The notes under the pieces are model-generated. The model was not told the origin of the DNA, ran no database searches, and saw only the letters and a list, made by a program, of their open reading frames with translations. Shown here one piece after another: positions 20,153 through 24,120 of a stretch of 24,120 nucleotides of DNA. The DNA is from UBA4093 sp036676455 (GTDB lineage Bacteria > Cyanobacteriota > Sericytochromatia > S15B-MN24 > UBA4093): assembly GCA_036676455.1 (NCBI GenBank), contig JAKFCW010000093.1, forward strand, positions 1-24,120. Direction: 5' to 3'. The position numbers and the translations under genes are program-made. Position 1 is the stretch's first letter; each line of letters begins with the position of its first letter.

Positions 20153-20797
20153 TCACCCTTGCTTGCCCTGCGGCAATCCGATCGGGTTGCCGCTTTGCGG
20201 GAACATCGTCACCTGCAGTGCCCCCCGTCGGCGCAAGGTGATCTCCTTGACCAGCGCCTCAGCCAGCGCTTCCACCTGCTTGGCGTCGCGCTCGGACGCC
20301 AGCGTCCCGTCCTCCTTGAAGGCGTCCCCGGCCTTGGCCAGGGTGACCTGCGCGTTGAGTAGCCAGACGTCCAGGCCGGTGAGCACCTGCCGGAGATGGG
20401 GCATCATGCGCATCCCCCCGGCTCCCCCTGGAGAAGCGGCCATCAGGGCGGCCACCTTGCCGCTGAACACGTCCTCCTCGCCCCGGGAAGCCCAGTCGAT
20501 GGCGTTCTTGAACGTGCCCGGGATCGAGTAGTTGTACTCCGGCGAGGAGAACATAAAGCCGTCGGCCCTCGCGAGCCGCCGCTTGAACTCGACGGCCCCC
20601 GGAGGGAGGCCCGAAGCCGCTTCGAGGTCCCCGTCGTAAACGGGCATCGCCACGGCGTTGAGCTCCAGCAAATCGACCTCGGCGCCGGCCCGCCGCAGCG
20701 CCTCCGCCCCCACCCGGATCAGCTTTTTGTTGTACGAGTCCTTGCGCAGGCTTCCGGCCAGTGCCAGCACTCTCGGTGCGCGGTTGGATTCGTCCAT
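20153..20797 (-). CDS. NADPH-dependent FMN reductase (flavodoxin-fold)
   Basis: 214 residues from ATG 20797, with GGAGG five bases upstream. The FMN_red signature is complete: LALAGSLRKDSYNKKL (phosphate loop), ELNAVAMPVYDGDLE, FSSPEYNYSIPGTFKNAIDWASR, and a GSPGG-like turn (AASPGGAGGMRM). Such enzymes reduce FMN, quinones, azo dyes or chromate with NADPH, in the cytoplasm. The C-terminal tail after about 190 is longer than in the shortest members. Upstream, a G10/C10 tract and hairpin (20862-20889) lie within about 90 bases of the start. Precise substrate unknown. Confidence 0.92.
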   Translation of the reverse strand: MDESNRAPRVLALAGSLRKDSYNKKLIRVGAEALRRAGAEVDLLELNAVAMPVYDGDLEAASGLPPGAVEFKRRLARADGFMFSSPEYNYSIPGTFKNAIDWASRGEEDVFSGKVAALMAASPGGAGGMRMMPHLRQVLTGLDVWLLNAQVTLAKAGDAFKEDGTLASERDAKQVEALAEALVKEITLRRRGALQVTMFPQSGNPIGLPQGKQG

Positions 20798-20861
20798 CTC
20801 ACCCTCCGTTCGGGACGCGGCGCGAATTCGCAGGGGCGCTTTCGGGCAAGTCAAGATCCGA

Positions 20862-20889
20862 CCCCCCTCACAGTCTAGTGGGGGGGGGG
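20862..20889. repeat. G10 homopolymer with flanking C6 hairpin upstream of the FMN reductase
   Basis: CCCCCC-T-CAC at 20862-20871 pairs with GTG followed by ten G (20878-20889) around a six-base loop, with one bulged T. On the minus strand it stands about 65-90 bases before the FMN reductase start. Confidence 0.6.
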
Positions 20890-20972
20890 ACCGGAGTAAA
20901 TGAATGTAAAGTCGCTGGGGATCGACGCGACGGCGCTTCGTGGAGGCGAGGCTGAACGCGCCACCTAAAAGT

Positions 20973-21002
20973 AACTCCCCCGACCAAACGGCCGGGGGAG
21001 TT
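20973..21002 (-). terminator. Terminator of the short-chain dehydrogenase gene
   Basis: A 10-bp stem (20973-20982 with 20993-21002) with a ten-base loop. On the minus strand it is followed by ACTTTTAG and lies 23 bases beyond the stop of the dehydrogenase. Confidence 0.7.
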
Positions 21003-21025
21003 TCCCTTGGGGGGAAGGAAGGGGG

Positions 21026-21793
21026 TTAGGGAGCGGTGTAGCCGCCGTCGGCCAGGTGGTAGCTGCCGGTGATGAACGAGGCGGCATCCGAGGCCAGGAA
21101 GCAGATGAGCGCGGCGATCTCGTCGGCCTCGCCCAGGCGCTTCATCGGGTGGAGGGAGGCGATCGCCGCCTTCATGTCCTCGACGGCGTCCAGCAGCGGG
21201 GTGGCGATGAAGCCGGGGCCCACCGAGTTGACCCGGATTCCCTGGGTGGCGTACTCGATGGCCGCGGTCTTGGTCAGGCCGACCACGCCATGCTTGGCCG
21301 CGACGTAGCCGGGGCTGCCGGCGAAGGCGACTGAACCCAGGATCGAGGCGACGTTGACGATGGCCCCGCCGCCCGACTCGAGCATGAGCGGAATCTGGTA
21401 GTGCATGCAGTAGAAGACGCTGCTCAGGTTGACGGCGATGACCTTGTTCCACCCCTCGAGCGATTGCTGGGCGGTCGGGTTGTTCTCGCCGCCGATGCCG
21501 GCGTTGTTGACGGCGATGTTGAGCCCTCCGAACTTCTCCTTGGCAAAGTTGACCATGGCTTCGACCGAAGCGGGATCCGCTACGTCGACCCGCACGGCCG
21601 CGGCCTGCCCGCCGGCATCGCGGACCGCTGCGGCCACCTTCTCGGCGCCCTCGAGGTTGATGTCGGCGACCACGACCTTGGCGCCGCCCGCCGCGAACTG
21701 CCGCACGCAGGCCTCGCCGATCCCCGAACCGCCACCGGTGACGATGGCGACCTTGCCGTCGAATGAGGTTGCCTTGTTCTTCGCGTCGCTCAT
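21026..21793 (-). CDS. Short-chain dehydrogenase/reductase (classical SDR)
   Basis: 255 residues from ATG 21793, with AAGGAG six bases upstream. The Rossmann cofactor motif TGGGSGIG lies at 19-26, followed by the acidic ADINLEG, which favours NAD(H) over NADP(H). NNAG is at 96-99, and the catalytic residues are Ser150, Tyr163 and Lys167 (YVAAK). The C-terminal GSYHLADGGYTAP is typical. Members include glucose, 3-oxoacyl and many secondary-alcohol dehydrogenases; substrate cannot be assigned. It is a single-gene unit with its own terminator and an upstream pair of inverted repeats (21858-21909). Confidence 0.93.
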   Translation of the reverse strand: MSDAKNKATSFDGKVAIVTGGGSGIGEACVRQFAAGGAKVVVADINLEGAEKVAAAVRDAGGQAAAVRVDVADPASVEAMVNFAKEKFGGLNIAVNNAGIGGENNPTAQQSLEGWNKVIAVNLSSVFYCMHYQIPLMLESGGGAIVNVASILGSVAFAGSPGYVAAKHGVVGLTKTAAIEYATQGIRVNSVGPGFIATPLLDAVEDMKAAIASLHPMKRLGEADEIAALICFLASDAASFITGSYHLADGGYTAP

Positions 21794-21857
21794 GAAGCTC
21801 TCCTTTGAGTGAAATCCTGAAGGAATTCCGCGTTTCTTGGCGACCTCGAGAGCCGCC

Positions 21858-21909
21858 ACTACTCAAGATGGTAGTCCGGCAGTGGGAGAAAGTAGTCAGG
21901 AGTTACTAC
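21858..21909. promoter_or_regulatory. Paired 5-8-5 inverted repeats upstream of the SDR gene
   Basis: ACTAC-N8-GTAGT at 21858-21875 and GTAGT-N8-ACTAC at 21892-21909 have the same geometry, 34 bp apart. They lie 65-116 bases before the SDR start and downstream of the UPF0178 stop. They could be operator sites; the arms are short, so chance is possible. Confidence 0.3.
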
Positions 21910-21939
21910 GGGAGCGCGTTCAGCGCAAGCGAGAGGCGG

Positions 21940-22401
21940 CTATTCGCGGGCCCGGGGAGGGCGGCGCGACGCATGGAGAAGGCGATCGAGGGCGTTGGCG
22001 AAGTTCGCTCGGTCCTTCTGGCTGAAGGCCTTGGGGCCGCCCAGGTCGAGCCCCTGCTCGCGCAGGGAGTTCATGAGGGTCCAGCGTGCCTTGGCCTCAC
22101 CGATGGTGGAGGCGTCGAAGACCTCCCCGCGGTGCCCCAGGGCCAGGCTCCCCCTGGCGACTACCTCGGCGGCCAGGGGAATGTCCGCGGTGATGACGAG
22201 GTCCGTGGGCGTCACGGCCTCGATGATCCAGCGATCCGCCTGGTCGGGGCCCTCGGGGACAATGACGGCCGTGACCCCGTGCTCGCTTCCGAAGGCCATG
22301 GGGCGGTTGCTCACCAGGATCATGGGGAGGTTCAACCGCGTGGCCGCGCGCTGGATGAGATCCTTGACGGGACAGGCGTCGCCGTCGACGATGAGCCGCA
22401 T
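21940..22401 (-). CDS. UPF0178 / DUF188 (YaiI/YqxD) family protein
   Basis: 153 residues. The family signature MRLIVDGDACPVKDLI opens the protein, with LVSNRPMAFG, VPEGPDQADRWI and LVITADIPLAAEVV following; these form a PIN/NYN-like fold with conserved aspartates that suggests a nuclease, though the activity is not established. It starts six bases after the stop of the DEAD-box helicase gene and lacks a clear ribosome binding site, so it is probably translated by coupling. Linkage to an RNA helicase is consistent with RNA processing. Confidence 0.92.
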   Translation of the reverse strand: MRLIVDGDACPVKDLIQRAATRLNLPMILVSNRPMAFGSEHGVTAVIVPEGPDQADRWIIEAVTPTDLVITADIPLAAEVVARGSLALGHRGEVFDASTIGEAKARWTLMNSLREQGLDLGGPKAFSQKDRANFANALDRLLHASRRPPRARE

Positions 22402-22407
22402 GCGTGG

Positions 22408-23565
22408 CTAGGGCCGGTCCTTCGGGCTGACGTGCTGTCCGCGGTGGACCTTGCCATGCGAGGTTTCGAGCTTCTCGAACGGGATGCCCAGCGCCTGGGC
22501 GAACTTGTCGATGACGAAGCGCTCGCGCTCGGTGACGATGGAGACCACGGTTCCGGGCTGGCCGCCGCGGCCCGTGCGGCCGGCGCGGTGCAGGTAGTGG
22601 TCGCCGTCCGTGGGCAGATCCAGGTTGAAGACATGGGTCAGGCCGGGGACGTCCAGACCGCGGGCGGCCACCTCCGTGGCCAGCAGGAGCTGGATCTTGC
22701 CCTCCTTGAAGTTCGATAGCACGGCGGCACGCTCCAGCTTGTGGGCGCCACCCTGCAGCGCAGCCACGCGCAGGCCCTTGAAGCTGAGCTTGCTGACCAG
22801 CTCTTCCATCTGGCGGGCGTCGTTGACGAAGGCCAGCGCCGCCTTGGGCGTTTCGGCATGCAGCAGGCGACGCAGCGCATCGAGCTTGTCGCGCTCGTCG
22901 ACGACGATGTAGCCGTGCGAGATGCCTTCCGGAAGCTTGAACGGTCCCTCGGCGCGCAGGTGAAGGGGATCGTTCATCCAGCGCCGGGCCACGTCCTGGA
23001 CCTCCGCGGGGATGGTCGCCGAGGCGAAGATCGTCTGCCGCGAGCGGGGGATGGCCTTCAGGATGCGGATGACCTCGTTGCGGAAGGTCGGGTCCAGTAG
23101 CTGGTCGACCTCGTCGATCACGACGATCTTGGCGTGCTGGGCCTTCAGCTTGCCCGCGGTGATCAGCTCGGCGAGGCGCCCCGGGGTCCCGACGACGATG
23201 GGGGGCTTCTTCTTGAGGCGCTCGATCTGGTGGCGGACGTTCGCACCGCCGATCAACTGCTGGGCGAAGAGGGGGCTGCCCTCGGTCAGGTCGCGGATCA
23301 CCTGGACGATCTGCATGCTGAGCTCATGGGTGGGCGCGACGACGATGGCCTGGAGCTGCTTGAGCTCGGGGTCGAGCCGGCTCAGCACAGGAAGCAGGTA
23401 GGCGAGGGTCTTACCGGTGCCGGTCTGCGCCTGGAGGATGGCGTCCTTGCCTTCGAGCAAGGGGGGGATGGCGGCGGACTGGATCTCCGTGGGCTCGGAG
23501 ATACCCATCGGGGCGAGCTTGGAGAGGAGGGTGGGGGCGATCGCGAGCGTTTCGAACGTGGACAC
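22408..23565 (-). CDS. DEAD-box-type ATP-dependent RNA helicase (DEVD variant)
   Basis: 385 residues from a GTG start at 23565, with GAAAGGT five bases upstream. All helicase motifs are present: Q motif (FETLAIAP...GISEPTEIQ), Walker A AQTGTGKT at 46-53, PTHELSMQ, GG, TPGR, motif II DEVD at 151-154 in place of DEAD, SAT at 182-184, ATEVAARGLD and HRAGRTGRGG. It is a minimal two-RecA core, with no long basic tail or RNA-binding C-terminal domain, shorter than CsdA, SrmB or RhlE. It should unwind or remodel RNA, in ribosome assembly or cold adaptation. It forms an operon with the UPF0178 gene. Confidence 0.94.
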   Translation of the reverse strand: MSTFETLAIAPTLLSKLAPMGISEPTEIQSAAIPPLLEGKDAILQAQTGTGKTLAYLLPVLSRLDPELKQLQAIVVAPTHELSMQIVQVIRDLTEGSPLFAQQLIGGANVRHQIERLKKKPPIVVGTPGRLAELITAGKLKAQHAKIVVIDEVDQLLDPTFRNEVIRILKAIPRSRQTIFASATIPAEVQDVARRWMNDPLHLRAEGPFKLPEGISHGYIVVDERDKLDALRRLLHAETPKAALAFVNDARQMEELVSKLSFKGLRVAALQGGAHKLERAAVLSNFKEGKIQLLLATEVAARGLDVPGLTHVFNLDLPTDGDHYLHRAGRTGRGGQPGTVVSIVTERERFVIDKFAQALGIPFEKLETSHGKVHRGQHVSPKDRP

Positions 23566-23595
23566 GGCAGACCTTTCAAGAAGGGGACACGTCCG

Positions 23596-23624
23596 ATCCT
23601 ACCCTTTCCCGATCACGAAGTCGA
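23596..23624 (-). promoter_or_regulatory. Candidate helicase promoter
   Basis: Minus strand TCGACT (23619-23624), 17 bases, TAGGAT (23596-23601); each box matches four of six consensus bases. The predicted transcript starts about 25 bases before the GTG, leaving room for the ribosome binding site. Confidence 0.35.
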
Positions 23625-23756
23625 CCCCTATCTAGCCACTTTCCCCCGCGACACTCCTGCCGGATGCCGCAGCCCTGCTCGCTTTTCAGGCGCTCGCGCG
23701 GGTACGAGGCCCTCGAATGTTGAGACATGTAATCGACGATTCGGGAAAAAGTACGG

Positions 23757-23785
23757 TCGGGGCGCGCCCCGAGTTCATGCATAAT
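23757..23785 (+). promoter_or_regulatory. 16-bp palindrome and -10 element before the outer-membrane protein gene
   Basis: TCGGGGCGCGCCCCGA (23757-23772) is a perfect palindrome. Seven bases later CATAAT (23780-23785) resembles a -10 box, so the palindrome would cover the -35 and spacer. No consensus -35 is visible, which would fit an activator- or repressor-controlled promoter. Confidence 0.35.
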
Positions 23786-23832
23786 GTGCTCAACGGACCC
23801 CCCCTTGATAGGGATAGGAAGGAAAGAACCAA

Positions 23833-24120
23833 ATGACTACGAAGACGTTTGCTTGGGGAAGCCTGCTTTCGGCGGTCGTCCTGGTCGGGATGAGCGCGCC
23901 GAGCTTGGCCATCACCGAGGTGGCCAAGACGGGTGACGTGGAGATCGGCGTCGGCGGCCGGATGAACCTGATGGGCCTCGGCGAGCTCAGCAACGACGCC
24001 ATCCGCGACAAGAACAAGATCTACCTCTTCCAGAAGAACTCGCGCCTCGAGTTCTCCGCCAAGCAGGGAGAGAACCTCTTCTACTCGCAGCTGGCGCTGG
24101 GCGGTGAGGACGTCTACACG
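23833..24120 (+). CDS. Secreted outer-membrane beta-barrel (porin-like) protein, 5' part only
   Basis: The gene runs off the right edge after 96 codons. ATG 23833 follows the purine-rich GGAAGGAAAG at suitable spacing. Residues 1-26 are a clear Sec signal peptide (Lys at 4, then LLSAVVLVGMSAPSLA, cleavage after SLA). The mature part begins ITEVAKTGDVEIGVGGRMNL and shows alternating polar/hydrophobic strands with aromatic residues (IYLFQKNSRLEFSAK, NLFYSQLALGGED), as in the first strands of a porin-like barrel with an N-terminal periplasmic portion. The type of porin and its substrate cannot be told from this fragment. Its presence is the main sign that the host has an outer membrane. Confidence 0.75.
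   Translation, partial: MTTKTFAWGSLLSAVVLVGMSAPSLAITEVAKTGDVEIGVGGRMNLMGLGELSNDAIRDKNKIYLFQKNSRLEFSAKQGENLFYSQLALGGEDVYT

Noticed and set aside
20868..21866. 332-codon minus-strand frame overlapping the SDR gene in another frame
   Set aside because: Arg/Gly-rich translation with no motifs; the SDR frame holds all catalytic residues.
22408..23565. DEVD in place of DEAD as a sign of an inactive helicase
   Set aside because: The catalytic Asp-Glu pair and the last Asp are kept, as are Walker A, SAT and HRAGRTGR, so activity is expected; the Val is a conservative change at the third position.

Overview
This 24.1-kb window comes from a GC-rich bacterial chromosome. It is mostly housekeeping and metabolic genes, with one disturbed region at the left end. 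No phage, transposase, integrase, CRISPR array or rRNA is visible. The final gene encodes a Sec-type signal peptide followed by what looks like the start of an outer-membrane beta-barrel, which suggests a diderm cell. The HetI/Sfp-like phosphopantetheinyl transferase and the chain of small CxxC proteins would fit an early-branching non-photosynthetic relative of the Cyanobacteria (Sericytochromatia-like). That placement is only a weak inference and cannot be settled from this sequence.

Left end (1-5300). Two tRNA-Glu genes (anticodons UUC and CUC) are followed by a long-stem terminator. A giant secreted Sel1-repeat protein runs on the minus strand; its last repeat and conserved C-terminal tail are cut off by a one-base frameshift at a run of six C. 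Upstream of that gene, the tRNA-Glu 3' end and its terminator occur a second time as a degraded copy, so the Sel1 gene lies between 67/72-bp direct repeats. Next comes a thioredoxin gene whose promoter carries two 17-bp CsoR/CstR-like operators (ATACCC...GGGTAT). A small broken reading frame resembling a flavoprotein N-terminus follows it.

Middle (5300-16620). A membrane-bound three-PAS hybrid-free histidine kinase converges with a CapA-like phosphoesterase-fold protein. A tight pair then encodes an Sfp-type phosphopantetheinyl transferase and a chloramphenicol-acetyltransferase-fold protein, and converges with a TcmP/Ppm1-type O-methyltransferase; together these look like a small natural-product accessory set. 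An alanine-rich unknown protein and a succinyl-CoA:acetate CoA-transferase (possibly leaderless) converge on a 22-bp-stem terminator. A double-LysM, C39-like peptidase protein and a small unknown protein follow.

Right end (16620-24120). A eukaryote-type NADP isocitrate dehydrogenase is divergent from an operon of infA plus three small zinc-ribbon proteins, which ends in a strong terminator. The minus strand then carries a YceI-like protein, an NADPH-dependent FMN reductase, a short-chain dehydrogenase, and a DEAD-box helicase followed by a UPF0178 protein. The window closes inside the outer-membrane protein gene.

Overall the genes are in short transcription units with good Shine-Dalgarno sites (AGGAG type). 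Promoter calls are by eye against the sigma70 consensus.
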